35,117 nucleotides of DNA from Thiobacillus sp. GTDB taxonomy: Bacteria > Pseudomonadota > Gammaproteobacteria > Burkholderiales > Thiobacillaceae. A program made the translations under genes and the position numbers. This document shows positions 21,496-28,623 of the stretch, in pieces (positions within the stretch are counted from its first letter, which is position 1; each line of letters begins with the position of its first letter). The notes beneath the pieces are model-generated. The model was not told the origin of the DNA and did not search any database. It saw only the letters and a program-made list of their open reading frames with translations. The stretch is from contig JANJWF010000122.1 in assembly GCA_024709685.1 (NCBI GenBank), positions 1 to 35,117 of the forward strand. Direction: 5' to 3'.

Positions 21496-22649
21496 ACAGC
21501 GAACACTATCAGGTCGTCATCGTCGGCGCCGGCCTGGTCGGCGTTGCCGCCGCCCTGGCGCTCGGTCGGCAGGGACTGCGGGTCGCGCTGATCGAGCGCC
21601 AGGCGCCAGCTTTGCCGGACGACGCCTGGGACACCCGCATCTATGCCATCAGCCCGGCGAGCCAGCGTTTCCTCGAACGCCTCGGCGCGTGGCAGCGCAT
21701 GGACGCCGGCCGCATCCAGCCGGTGTTCCGCATGGACGTGGCCGGAGACACAAGCGGCATGGTGCGGCTCGATGCCTACCAGGCGGGGGTGTCGCACCTG
21801 GCTGCAATCATTGAGAGTGGACGCCTGCAGCATGCGCTGTGGCAGGCAATCGAAGCCGACGGCAACGTTGCGCTCCACTACCCGGCGACGATCGAATCCC
21901 TCGCCGGAAGGGGTGCGTTCACGCGTCTGACACTGACCGACGGCAAGGTGCTGGAGGCAGACCTGATCGTCGGCGCAGACGGCGCGGCCTCGCGCATCCG
22001 CGAGTGGGCGGGGCTTGCCTCGACGCTGACGCCCTACGGCCAGAGCGGCGTGGTCGCCAATTTCGAATGCGGGCGACCGCACCGCGGCACCGCGTTCCAG
22101 TGGTTCTTCGAGGGCGATATCATGGCGTGGCTGCCGTTGCCGGGGAACCGCATGTCGATGGTCTGGTCAACCGGCACTGAGCATGCGGACGAATGGGTCG
22201 CACAGGAGGCGACGACGCTCGCCGAAAAGATACAGGCGGCTGGCCACGATAGATTGGGCGCGCTGCACTTGCTGACCCCGGCGGCGGCGTTTCCGCTGCG
22301 GCTGATTCGGGTCGAGGCGGCGGTCGCGCCGGGCGTAGCGCTGATAGGCGACGCCGCCCACGGGGTGCACCCGCTCGCGGGGCAGGGCGTCAACCTCGGG
22401 TTCGGCGACGCCGAAGTGCTGGCGGAGGTGTTGGCGCAGCATCGCCGTGCCAGTTGTGGCGACCTGCGCGTGCTGCAGGCGTATGCTCGGCAGCGTGCCG
22501 AGCCGGTGCAGCGCATGCAGGCACTCACGCATGGCCTGCATCATTTGTTCGCCGACGAACGCGCCGCGTGGCTGCGCAATGCCGGAATGAGCGTTATCGA
22601 TCGCCTGCCGCCGCTGAAGGCGGCGCTGGTGCGCGAAGCGATGTCCTGA
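21492..22649 (+). CDS. ubiI: UbiH/UbiF/VisC-family ubiquinone hydroxylase (UbiI-like)
   Basis: A 385-residue paralogue of the previous gene with the FAD motif VVIVGAGLVGVAAALALGRQGLRVALIER, WDTRIYAISPASQRFLERLGAW, the DG motif LIVGADGAASRIREWAG, and GDAAHGVHPLAGQGVNLGFGDAEVLAEVL. By order it is the UbiI (VisC) equivalent that hydroxylates C5 in E. coli, but betaproteobacteria vary in which paralogues (UbiF, UbiI, UbiL, UbiM) they use, so the specific symbol is tentative while the family is firm. Overlap of 4 nt with ubiH indicates coupling. Confidence 0.88.
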   Translation: MNSEHYQVVIVGAGLVGVAAALALGRQGLRVALIERQAPALPDDAWDTRIYAISPASQRFLERLGAWQRMDAGRIQPVFRMDVAGDTSGMVRLDAYQAGVSHLAAIIESGRLQHALWQAIEADGNVALHYPATIESLAGRGAFTRLTLTDGKVLEADLIVGADGAASRIREWAGLASTLTPYGQSGVVANFECGRPHRGTAFQWFFEGDIMAWLPLPGNRMSMVWSTGTEHADEWVAQEATTLAEKIQAAGHDRLGALHLLTPAAAFPLRLIRVEAAVAPGVALIGDAAHGVHPLAGQGVNLGFGDAEVLAEVLAQHRRASCGDLRVLQAYARQRAEPVQRMQALTHGLHHLFADERAAWLRNAGMSVIDRLPPLKAALVREAMS

Positions 22650-22675
22650 TTTTTGATTTTTTCCTGGAGCACCGA

Positions 22676-23386
22676 ATGAAATTCACCACCCTGGTCCTGG
22701 CCGCAACCCTGATGTTCGCCGCGACCGCGCAGGCCAACGAGAACGCCATTCGCAAGGCGCTGACCCAGCAGTTCCCGGGCGCCAACATCGCCTCGGTGCA
22801 GAAGACGCCCTACAGCGGGTTGTTCGAGGTCTACCTCGACGGTCAGCTTATCTACGTCGACGCACAGGCCCAATACGTGTTCGCCGGCGACGTGATCGAC
22901 CTGAAGAGCCGTGCCAACCTGACCCAGGCCCGGCTGAACCGCCTGCAAGCGGTGAAGTGGGAGACGTTCCCGCTGAACAATGCGCTGAAGACCGTGAAAG
23001 GCAAGGGCGAGCGCAAGCTGGTGCTGTTCTCCGATGTCGATTGTCCCTACTGTCGCAAGTTCGAGGCCGAGCTCGCCAAGGTGGACAACATCACCGTCTA
23101 CACCTTCCTTTATCCGATCGAGGGCCTGCATCCGAAAGCGGTACAGACCTCGAAACAGATCTGGTGCGCACCCGACCGCAACAAGGCATGGAACGACTAC
23201 ATCTCGCGCGGCACCGTGCCGGACAACGACGGCAAGTGCGCCAACCCCGTCGAGGCCACCATCGCGCTGGGTGGCAAGCTCAAGGTATCGGGCACGCCGA
23301 CGCTGTTCTTCGCCAACGGCGTGCGCGTGCCCGGCATGGTCCCCGCCGCGCAGCTGGAGCGCCTGCTCGCCACCAACGCCCAATAG
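22676..23386 (+). CDS. dsbC: Thiol:disulfide interchange protein DsbC
   Basis: A periplasmic disulfide isomerase, 236 residues, beginning at the ATG at 22676 with TGGAG upstream. A signal peptide (MKFTTLVLAATLMFAATAQA) precedes the N-terminal dimerisation domain (NAIRKALTQQFPGANIASVQKTPYSGLFEVYLDG). The thioredoxin domain follows: LVLFSDVDCPYCRKFEAEL with the redox pair at residues 123 and 126, a second cysteine pair (IWCAPDRNKAWND ... KCANP), and the cis-proline loop SGTPTLFFANG. The active site is CPYC; E. coli DsbC has CGYC. It lies 26 nt after ubiI. DsbC could help form the LptD disulfide, as known in E. coli. Confidence 0.95.
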   Translation: MKFTTLVLAATLMFAATAQANENAIRKALTQQFPGANIASVQKTPYSGLFEVYLDGQLIYVDAQAQYVFAGDVIDLKSRANLTQARLNRLQAVKWETFPLNNALKTVKGKGERKLVLFSDVDCPYCRKFEAELAKVDNITVYTFLYPIEGLHPKAVQTSKQIWCAPDRNKAWNDYISRGTVPDNDGKCANPVEATIALGGKLKVSGTPTLFFANGVRVPGMVPAAQLERLLATNAQ

Positions 23387-23429
23387 ACCGGTTCCGAGGT
23401 TCGGCCTGCGCGGCTGACAGCGCGGCCTG

Positions 23430-24293
23430 TTACTCGTTGCTGCGTGTTTCTTGTTCCTCGCGTGCCAGGGCGCGCAAGCCGTCGAGGGCACCCTTGAGCG
23501 TGTTGCTGTCGCTGTCGTGCGGGAACACCATGTAAGCGGATAGTTTGAACTCGGGGCTGTCGGGCACGCGCCACAGCAGCCCTGCCTCGAGATAGCGCCG
23601 CACCAGGCGCAGCGGAAAATACCCGCTGCCGCCGTAAGCGAGCAAATGCTGTACTCCCAGCCAGCCGATGTTGGCAACCAGCGTCGGTGTGGGGACTTCG
23701 GGGTGATGGTCGCTGAACTGGGCCTGGAATTCCGCCCCCCAATCGATGTGTATGTAGCCGGGATCCGGCCAGCCGCGTGCAAGGTCGCTGCTCGCCAGCA
23801 CCAGGGTTTCGTCGAACAGCGGTTCCACCACCAGTCCTGGGCGCGACGTCGGCGTGTACATCACCCCGATGTCCACCGTGCCCTCGATCAGGCCTTGCAT
23901 GATGTCGGATTCGAAGCCGATTTCCAGGCGCAGCGACACGTCCGGCGATGCCTCGCGCATCCACGCGACCCAGTGCGGCAGGAACCCCTCCCACACTGCG
24001 ATGCGCCCGCTGAGAGTCAGCACATCACGAAATCCCTCCGGCAGTCCGACATCGTGCCGGGCCTGTTCGACCGTGCGCACCAGGTGCTTGGCGTGACGCA
24101 GGAAGCGCTTGCCGGACGGCGTCAGTTCCGACCCGTTGCGGCCGCGCTGAAACAGGCGTGCGCCGAGCATGGTTTCCAGCGTATGGATGCGGGCGCTTAC
24201 GGTCGACTGCGTGACGTGCAGGCGGCTGGCGGCGGCGACGAAGTTGCCGGTGGCGGCGACCGTCAGGAAAGTGCGGGCAAGTTCGGTATCCAT
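23430..24293 (-). CDS. LysR-family transcriptional regulator divergent from dsrC
   Basis: A 287-residue LTTR. The N-terminal winged helix-turn-helix is typical (MDTELARTFLTVAATGNFVAAASRLHVTQSTVSARIHTLE), followed by a linker helix and a periplasmic-binding-like effector domain (LTLSGRIAVWEGFLPHWVAWM, GFESDIMQGLIEGTVDIGVMYTP). No cysteine pair of the OxyR kind is seen, and the effector is unknown. It is transcribed away from the dsrC-like gene with 109 bp between starts. That gap holds two dyads with LTTR spacing, and very similar sites occur at two other promoters in the window, so it is the best candidate regulator of all three. No Shine-Dalgarno sequence is visible before its ATG. Confidence 0.9.
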   Translation of the reverse strand: MDTELARTFLTVAATGNFVAAASRLHVTQSTVSARIHTLETMLGARLFQRGRNGSELTPSGKRFLRHAKHLVRTVEQARHDVGLPEGFRDVLTLSGRIAVWEGFLPHWVAWMREASPDVSLRLEIGFESDIMQGLIEGTVDIGVMYTPTSRPGLVVEPLFDETLVLASSDLARGWPDPGYIHIDWGAEFQAQFSDHHPEVPTPTLVANIGWLGVQHLLAYGGSGYFPLRLVRRYLEAGLLWRVPDSPEFKLSAYMVFPHDSDSNTLKGALDGLRALAREEQETRSNE

Positions 24294-24305
24294 GGTGCGT
24301 TTGAT

Positions 24306-24374
24306 ATATCGGAAACCCCGATATTAAACGACAAAATTTATCGTTGGATGGATATATAAGGATTCCCTAAACTA
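24306..24374 (+). promoter_or_regulatory. LysR-type operator/promoter of the dsrC-like gene
   Basis: A perfect 7-bp dyad ATATCGG, AAACC, CCGATAT (24306-24324) contains ATCG-N7-CGAT, i.e. T-N11-A. Centred 31.5 bp downstream is TATC-N8-GATA (24339-24354), which overlaps a TTGGAT -35 box (24344-24349). An 18-bp spacer leads to the -10 TAAACT (24368-24373). If transcription starts near 24380, the dyads centre at about -65 and -33, the textbook LTTR recognition and activation sites. The upstream dyad lies 13 bp from the lysR start and could also serve autoregulation. Confidence 0.72.
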
Positions 24375-24402
24375 GGCCCGTCACTAACAAGAGGAGCCTG
24401 CA

Positions 24403-24741
24403 ATGAAACAACCATCCGACCTCGCGACCTTGATGCCCGAACGCGATGCCGAGGGGTATCTGATCGAACCCGGTGACTGGAACGAAGAGGTTGCCAAAGT
24501 CCTCGCCCAAGGGGAGAACGTCCAGCTCGAGGATGACCACTGGGACGTTATTCGCTTCATGCGCGACTATTACGACGAGCACCAGATTGCGGTCGATGCC
24601 CGTTTCGTCATCAAGCATCTGGCCAAGCGCATGGGCAAGGATGCGCACAAGAAGCTGTTCGAACTGTTCCCCTACGGCTACGTCCAGCAGGCCTGCAAGA
24701 TCGCCGGCATGCGGCGTCCGCGTGCCTGGAGCACGGGTTGA
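24403..24741 (+). CDS. TusE/DsrC-family sulfur relay protein lacking the penultimate cysteine
   Basis: A small cytosolic sulfur-carrier-fold protein of 112 residues with GAGGAG 6 nt before the ATG. Family wording runs throughout: RDAEGYLIEPGDWNEEVAKVLA, LEDDHWDVIRFMRDYYDEHQIA, RFVIKHLAKRMGKD, and LFELFPYGYVQQACKIAGMRRPRAW. DsrC carries two arm cysteines 11 residues apart, the outer one next to last; TusE keeps only the outer one. Here the inner Cys98 is present, but the position 11 residues later is Trp109 and the chain ends STG. It therefore cannot form the DsrC intramolecular disulfide or trisulfide. It may bind sulfur at Cys98 or act as a regulator. It is controlled from its own LTTR-type promoter. 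Confidence 0.88.
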   Translation: MKQPSDLATLMPERDAEGYLIEPGDWNEEVAKVLAQGENVQLEDDHWDVIRFMRDYYDEHQIAVDARFVIKHLAKRMGKDAHKKLFELFPYGYVQQACKIAGMRRPRAWSTG

Positions 24742-24782
24742 TGCGCAGGTCGCCCTGCCCGGCAATCGCTAGAGGGTGATCT

Positions 24783-24800
24783 CGCCTGCTCGCGCAGGCG
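24783..24800 (+). terminator. Possible terminator hairpin after the dsrC-like gene
   Basis: CGCCTGC, loop TCGC, GCAGGCG forms a perfect 7-bp GC stem 41 nt after the stop. No T-run follows, so intrinsic termination is doubtful. Confidence 0.3.
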
Positions 24801-24874
24801 TAGATGCCGGTGGCCACACGATGAGGTGGTGCCGGCGAACCCGGTCTCTATCTTTTTGAGTCGACGCAATCCGG

Positions 24875-24948
24875 GGCTGACATCGATTTTCTCGATGTCA
24901 GCCAACAAAATATATCGTTGGATCGCTATATAAGGAAACTCTAAACTA
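24875..24948 (+). promoter_or_regulatory. Second copy of the LysR-type operator/promoter
   Basis: A perfect 12-bp inverted repeat with a TTTTC centre (24875-24903) contains the same ATCG-N7-CGAT core. Centred 31.5 bp downstream is TATC followed by GCTA (24913-24928), overlapping TTGGAT (24918-24923); then an 18-bp spacer and TAAACT (24942-24947). The 52 bp from 24906 match 24332-24383 at 45 positions by my alignment. It is a diverged duplicate of the dsrC promoter and now faces the HPP-family gene across a leader of about 300 nt. Confidence 0.68.
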
Positions 24949-24971
24949 GGCACGTCAAACAATGGAGTGCC

Positions 24972-25024
24972 ATCGACAGCCACGCCGACCTCGCACCTGA
25001 TGCCCGGAAGCCACAACGAGGGTT
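24972..25024 (+). pseudogene. Remnant of a second dsrC 5' end
   Basis: Just after the duplicated promoter the sequence still resembles the start of the dsrC-like gene. GACCTCGC occurs 15 nt after the start position in both, and TGATGCCCG follows. The start codon ATG has become ATC (24972-24974), and 2 nt are missing between the two shared blocks, which shifts the frame. Similarity fades after about 25024. The leader spacing is 5 nt shorter than in the intact gene. Interpretation: decayed tandem duplicate, probably non-coding now. Confidence 0.6.
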
Positions 25025-25271
25025 GTTTCTTTAGTACCACGCCCTCGCCGAGCACTCGCTGCCGAGAATGCCGACGCTGACTGATGCCCTGTGGTCGTCT
25101 GATTCTACGCGTGCCCGGCACATGGAAGTGTGCCGTGAGCGAACCGCGTGATCGGGCCGGCCAAGAGGATGGCGAATCGCCAAGCAATCCCTGTACGAAC
25201 CGTTTCCAGCATAGCTCTGGCTGTGCCGGTGTGCCCGCTTGTCTCATGAAAGTCAAACACAAGGTGCTGGT
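25025..25271 (+). other. Leader region before the HPP gene, no gene seen
   Basis: About 250 bp with no convincing coding frame on either strand. It contains a hairpin at 25116-25135 (CGGCACA, loop TGGAAG, TGTGCCG). If the duplicated promoter at 24875-24948 is active, this stretch is the 5' untranslated region of the HPP-family gene. Confidence 0.5.
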
Positions 25272-26009
25272 GTGAAGAGAATTGCATACGTGGTTTCGGA
25301 ACGCGAACACTGGGTCTCGGCCGGTGGCGGGCTCGCTGGCATGCTGGCGGTGTTGTGGGTGAGCCATTTCCTGCTGGGCGGCGGGCAGAACCACGCACTC
25401 ATCATTGCCTCGATGGGTGCGTCCGCCGTGCTGTTGTTCGCCGCGCCGCACGGTGCCCTGTCACAGCCGTGGCCGTTATTGGGCGGTCATGTCATATCGG
25501 CCCTGATCGGCGCCAGTTGTGCGCAATGGCTTGCCGATACCCCGATAGTGGCCGCATCGCTGGCGGTGGCGCTGTCGATCGGCGCCATGTACAGCCTGCG
25601 CTGCCTGCACCCCCCGGGTGGCGCCACCGCCCTGCATGCCGTGATCGGCGGCGACGCGGTGCATGCAATGGGTTACGGCTACGCGTTCAATCCGGTGCTG
25701 CTGAACGTTCTCGTGCTGCTGGCCGTGGCGGTGGCGTTCAACTATCCGTTCGCCTGGCGGCGGTATCCGCAGGTGTGGTGGCGCAAGGCATTGGTATGCG
25801 AAACGCCGGCGGCAGCTACCTCCGGCGCAGGCGAGAAATGCATGATTCCCCACAGCGACCTGGTTTACGCCTTGAGCCAGATCGACACATTCGTCGACGT
25901 CAGCGAAGAGGACCTGCAGAAAATCTACGCGCTGGCGCTGGGGCATCACAACCAGGTTGCCGAAGCTGCGGTGGGCTCGCCTGAGCCGGTCCCCGAGCCC
26001 GCAACCTGA
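25272..26009 (+). CDS. HPP-family integral membrane protein
   Basis: A 245-residue protein with about five hydrophobic helices and the family-naming motif LHPPGGATAL (about residue 114). The membrane part runs from WVSAGGGLAGMLAVLWVSHFL to LLNVLVLLAVAVAFNYPFAW; GASAVLLFAAPHGALSQPW is another family hallmark. The polar C-terminal tail of about 65 residues contains DLVYALSQIDTFVDVSEEDLQKIY, which looks like a small cytosolic domain. Some cyanobacterial and plastid HPP proteins transport nitrite; function in this lineage is unknown. I chose the GTG at 25272 because AAGG precedes it; a TTG at 25239 would add 11 residues. It lies downstream of the second LysR-type promoter. Confidence 0.85.
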   Translation: MKRIAYVVSEREHWVSAGGGLAGMLAVLWVSHFLLGGGQNHALIIASMGASAVLLFAAPHGALSQPWPLLGGHVISALIGASCAQWLADTPIVAASLAVALSIGAMYSLRCLHPPGGATALHAVIGGDAVHAMGYGYAFNPVLLNVLVLLAVAVAFNYPFAWRRYPQVWWRKALVCETPAAATSGAGEKCMIPHSDLVYALSQIDTFVDVSEEDLQKIYALALGHHNQVAEAAVGSPEPVPEPAT

Positions 26010-26116
26010 CGCGAAGGGCCCGCATAAGCCACGGCAACGGGCGGGGGGCCGTTGAGGTCTTTCAGCTGGTGGGGTCGGAAACCATTCGATGGCGGGGCGG
26101 AGTACTGGCTTCGGAC

Positions 26117-27034
26117 TTATCCAAGCACCGTATCCAGCATCATCATTACGACGAAGCCGCCGATGACGCCCAGCGTAGCGGCCTGCTCGTGCCCCTTGCG
26201 ATGGGTTTCGGGAATGATCTCGTGCGACACGACCCAGATCATCGCACCGGCGGCGAAACCGAGCCCGGCCGGGTAGAGCGGCGCGAAGCTGGCGGTGACT
26301 GCCACGCCGAGGATGGCACCCAGCGGTTCGGCCAGACCGCTGAGAGCGCCGGCGGCAGCGGCCTGCCAGGGTGCATAGGCCACGGTGCGCAGCGCCACGG
26401 CGACCACCAGGCCTTCCGGGATGTCCTGGAGGGCAATTGCCGCCGCCAGCGGGATGCCTACCGAGGTGTCCCCTGCCGAAAAGCCGACCCCGATTGCCAT
26501 GCCTTCTGGGAGGTTGTGCAGACAGATTGCAAACACCATTAGCCAGACGCTGCGTAGATGCACCCAATCGGGGCCATGACGGCCGGCACTGGGATGTTCG
26601 TGCGGTACCACCTTGTCGGCCAGTAGCAGAAACGCCGCGCCCAGCACCAGGCCCAGGGCAACGAGCGAGGCACCGGCTGGCTTGCTGCCGAGAATGTCGG
26701 TGCCAGCGACCACGCCGGGCAGGATCAGCGAAAAACACGAGGCGGCTGCCATCACGCCCGCGCCGAAGCCGAGCATGACGTCCTCCGAGCGCGGGGAAAT
26801 CCGGCGAATGAACAGCGCGGGCAGCGCACCCAGCGCGGTGGCGAGCGCCGCGATACCGGAACCGGCAAGCGCCTGTCCCATCGGCGTACCGATCCGGGTG
26901 CCGCCCTGCGCCACGGCCACCCAGACCAGCGCGCCGAGCACCACGACGAACAGCAACCCGCTGCCAAGCCGCGCCGCGTGAGCCCGGCGCGGGTCGCTGA
27001 AAAAATCCTGCAGGGTGCGCACGGCGGTGTTCAT
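26117..27034 (-). CDS. ZIP family divalent metal transporter (GufA-like)
   Basis: A 305-residue membrane protein with about eight helices. The metal-site helices carry the ZIP signatures FAICLHNLPEGMAIGVGF (about residues 170-187) and AIALQDIPEGLVVAVAL, with SHEIIPETHRKGHE near the C-terminus; VVPHEHPSAGRHGPD is a histidine-containing loop between helices. These fit the GufA branch of ZIP transporters, which move zinc or other divalent metals into the cytosol. It converges on the HPP gene with 107 bp between them; that gap is GC-rich and holds no gene. Its ATG faces oxyR across a 223-bp region. Metal specificity cannot be read from sequence alone. Confidence 0.9.
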   Translation of the reverse strand: MNTAVRTLQDFFSDPRRAHAARLGSGLLFVVVLGALVWVAVAQGGTRIGTPMGQALAGSGIAALATALGALPALFIRRISPRSEDVMLGFGAGVMAAASCFSLILPGVVAGTDILGSKPAGASLVALGLVLGAAFLLLADKVVPHEHPSAGRHGPDWVHLRSVWLMVFAICLHNLPEGMAIGVGFSAGDTSVGIPLAAAIALQDIPEGLVVAVALRTVAYAPWQAAAAGALSGLAEPLGAILGVAVTASFAPLYPAGLGFAAGAMIWVVSHEIIPETHRKGHEQAATLGVIGGFVVMMMLDTVLG

Positions 27035-27242
27035 GCATTCACTCTAGGACGTGTCCAGCCTGATTTCACGCTGTCCACGGCACTGCATCCCGCTGACGCT
27101 GGTTGCCGCCGATTATCCGGCGAAGGTGTCAGCCATGCTCATCGCAGCCATCTCCAGATCTGCATTCGGGCTGCGGTACTTCATCAAGAGCGATGCAGAG
27201 CGATTTGTCTCGTGAACAGCCTAGAATGAGCTGATTGACGAA
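27035..27242. other. ZIP/oxyR divergent intergenic region, largely featureless
   Basis: About 210 bp between divergent starts with no gene. TAGAAT at 27222-27227 is a possible -10 for oxyR, but no -35 box at normal spacing was found. Confidence 0.35.
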
Positions 27243-27256
27243 ATCGAACGTTCGAT
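27243..27256. promoter_or_regulatory. Perfect 14-bp palindrome at the oxyR start
   Basis: ATCGAACGTTCGAT is a perfect palindrome ending 1 nt before the oxyR ATG, where a ribosome-binding site should be. Its half-sites ATCG/CGAT resemble those of the LysR-type dyads near dsrC but with N6 instead of N7. It could be an autoregulatory operator or occlude translation initiation. Confidence 0.45.
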
Positions 27257-27257
27257 C

Positions 27258-28163
27258 ATGACCCTGCAAGAACTGAGGTACCTGGTGGCGCTGGCCGACC
27301 ACGGCCATTTCGGGCGTGCGGCCGAAGCCTGCTTCATCACCCAGTCGACGCTGTCGACCCAGATCAAGAAGCTGGAGGACTTTCTCGGGGTCACGCTGTT
27401 CGACCGCAGCCTGAAGCGCGTCACGCCGACGCCGATAGGCAAGGAGATCCTGCAGGCGGCGCGCAACATCGTCGAGGAAGCCGAGCGTATCCGCGAACTG
27501 GCGAAGCATGCGCAGAATCCGATGACGCGTACCCTCCATCTCGGCGTCATCCCCACCCTTGGGCCGTATTACTTGCCGCACGCGCTGACCTTGGCGCACA
27601 AGAAACACCCTGGCCTGCGCCTGCTGCTGCGCGAAGAAATGACGCCGCAGATCCTCGAGCATCTGGCCGATGGCAAGCTCGACGCCGGCCTGCTGGCGCT
27701 GCCGGTCGGCGACGAGGCCCTGCGCGTCGAGCCACTCTTCTACGAACCTTTCTATGCCGCACTGCCCGCGGGGCATGCGCTCGCAAAGCGCGCCGTGCTG
27801 AAGGTTGCCGACATCATGAGCGAGAAACTGCTGCTGCTCGACGAGGGCCACTGCCTGCGCGACCAGGCGCTCGATGTCTGCGGTGCGGGCACCGCAGGGC
27901 GCGAGGAAGTGCGGGCGACCAGCCTGGAGACCTTGCGCCAGATGGTGGGCATGGGGCTCGGGCTGACGCTACTGCCGGCGCTTGCGGTCGATGCGGCACC
28001 GCGCGTCGGCAAGAAGGCGGTCGAGATCCGGCCGTTCAAGTCGCCGCCGCCGGGGCGCACCATCGGTCTGGTGTGGCGCCGCCGCGCGCCGTTTCCCGAA
28101 ACTTTCGAGCGGCTGGCTGCCACGCTCAAGGCCGGTCTGCCGGCCGGAGTGGAGCCCGTCTGA
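27258..28163 (+). CDS. oxyR: Hydrogen peroxide-responsive regulator OxyR
   Basis: A LysR-type activator of peroxide defence, 301 residues. The HTH region reads MTLQELRYLVALADHGHFGRAAEACFITQSTLSTQIKKLE. The effector domain contains LLDEGHCLRDQALDVC with Cys199 and Cys208 at exactly the E. coli positions of the peroxide-sensing disulfide, so a redox switch is expected. VRATSLETLRQMVGMGLGLTLLP also matches OxyR. A perfect palindrome covers the region just before the ATG and no ordinary Shine-Dalgarno sequence is visible. The stop codon shares a base with the ATG of the next gene. No catalase or peroxiredoxin gene is adjacent in this window. Confidence 0.95.
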   Translation: MTLQELRYLVALADHGHFGRAAEACFITQSTLSTQIKKLEDFLGVTLFDRSLKRVTPTPIGKEILQAARNIVEEAERIRELAKHAQNPMTRTLHLGVIPTLGPYYLPHALTLAHKKHPGLRLLLREEMTPQILEHLADGKLDAGLLALPVGDEALRVEPLFYEPFYAALPAGHALAKRAVLKVADIMSEKLLLLDEGHCLRDQALDVCGAGTAGREEVRATSLETLRQMVGMGLGLTLLPALAVDAAPRVGKKAVEIRPFKSPPPGRTIGLVWRRRAPFPETFERLAATLKAGLPAGVEPV

Positions 28164-28528
28164 TGTCCAGGCTCGACGACCCGCGGGTCTTTTTCGCTGC
28201 CGAACGCACGCTGATGGCATGGAACCGCACCGGCCTCACGCTGATGGCCTTCGGCTTCGTGCTCGAGCGCTTCGGCCTGTTCCTCCACATGCTGCGCCAG
28301 GATCCCGGCCACGCCGGGCGCGACCTGTCGTTCTGGATCGGCATTGCATTCATCGCGCTGGCCCTGTGGGTGATCAGCTTTTCCATCGTGCAGTTCCGGC
28401 GTGTGCTGAAAACGCTGGAGCCTGTCGAAATTCCCGAGAACTACAGCACCTGGGTCGCGATGGCGATGAACCTGTCGGTCGTCGTGCTCGGTGTCGCACT
28501 CCTGGCGTACCTGTTTTCCGAACTCTAG
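28163..28528 (+). CDS. DUF202/YidH-family small membrane protein
   Basis: A 121-residue protein with three hydrophobic helices (about residues 24-40, 55-75 and 95-117). The N-terminal DPRVFFAAERTLMAWNRTGLTLMAFGFVLERFGL is the DUF202 (YidH) signature. The ATG overlaps the oxyR stop (TGATG), so it is translationally coupled; a further upstream in-frame start at 28073 would lie deep inside oxyR and is not preferred. The family has no firm function. Coupling to oxyR hints at membrane or redox stress, which is inference only. Confidence 0.9.
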   Translation: MSRLDDPRVFFAAERTLMAWNRTGLTLMAFGFVLERFGLFLHMLRQDPGHAGRDLSFWIGIAFIALALWVISFSIVQFRRVLKTLEPVEIPENYSTWVAMAMNLSVVVLGVALLAYLFSEL

Positions 28529-28555
28529 CTTCCCGTCGGCTCATCACCACGCTGA

Positions 28556-28576
28556 TCCCCCTCATTTCCGGGGGGA
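28556..28576 (+). terminator. Weak hairpin after the DUF202 gene
   Basis: TCCCCC and GGGGGA around a 9-nt centre lie 28 nt after the stop codon. No T-tract follows, so it is a poor intrinsic terminator candidate. Confidence 0.25.
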
Positions 28577-28608
28577 GGGCACAGATCGGTATCGGCCTGA
28601 GACTCGTT

Positions 28609-28614
28609 TAGAAT
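28609..28614 (+). promoter_or_regulatory. Possible -10 box close to the efflux operon start
   Basis: TAGAAT ends 9 nt before the TTG of the TolC-like gene. If used, transcription would begin about 3 nt before the start codon, giving a near-leaderless message. No -35 box is clear. Confidence 0.3.
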
Positions 28615-28623
28615 CCAATCACC

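Noticed and set aside
24875-24903. Rho-independent terminator of the dsrC-like gene
   Set aside because: No T-run follows on either strand, and the stem coincides with the position of the LysR-type dyad in the duplicated promoter. Kept as an operator, with a terminator role only as an alternative.
24678-25451. A 257-codon minus-strand open frame across the dsrC-HPP gap
   Set aside because: It overlaps the dsrC-like 3' end and the HPP 5' end antisense, crosses the duplicated promoter, and its translation has no recognisable domain or normal composition. Long antisense frames are expected at this GC content.
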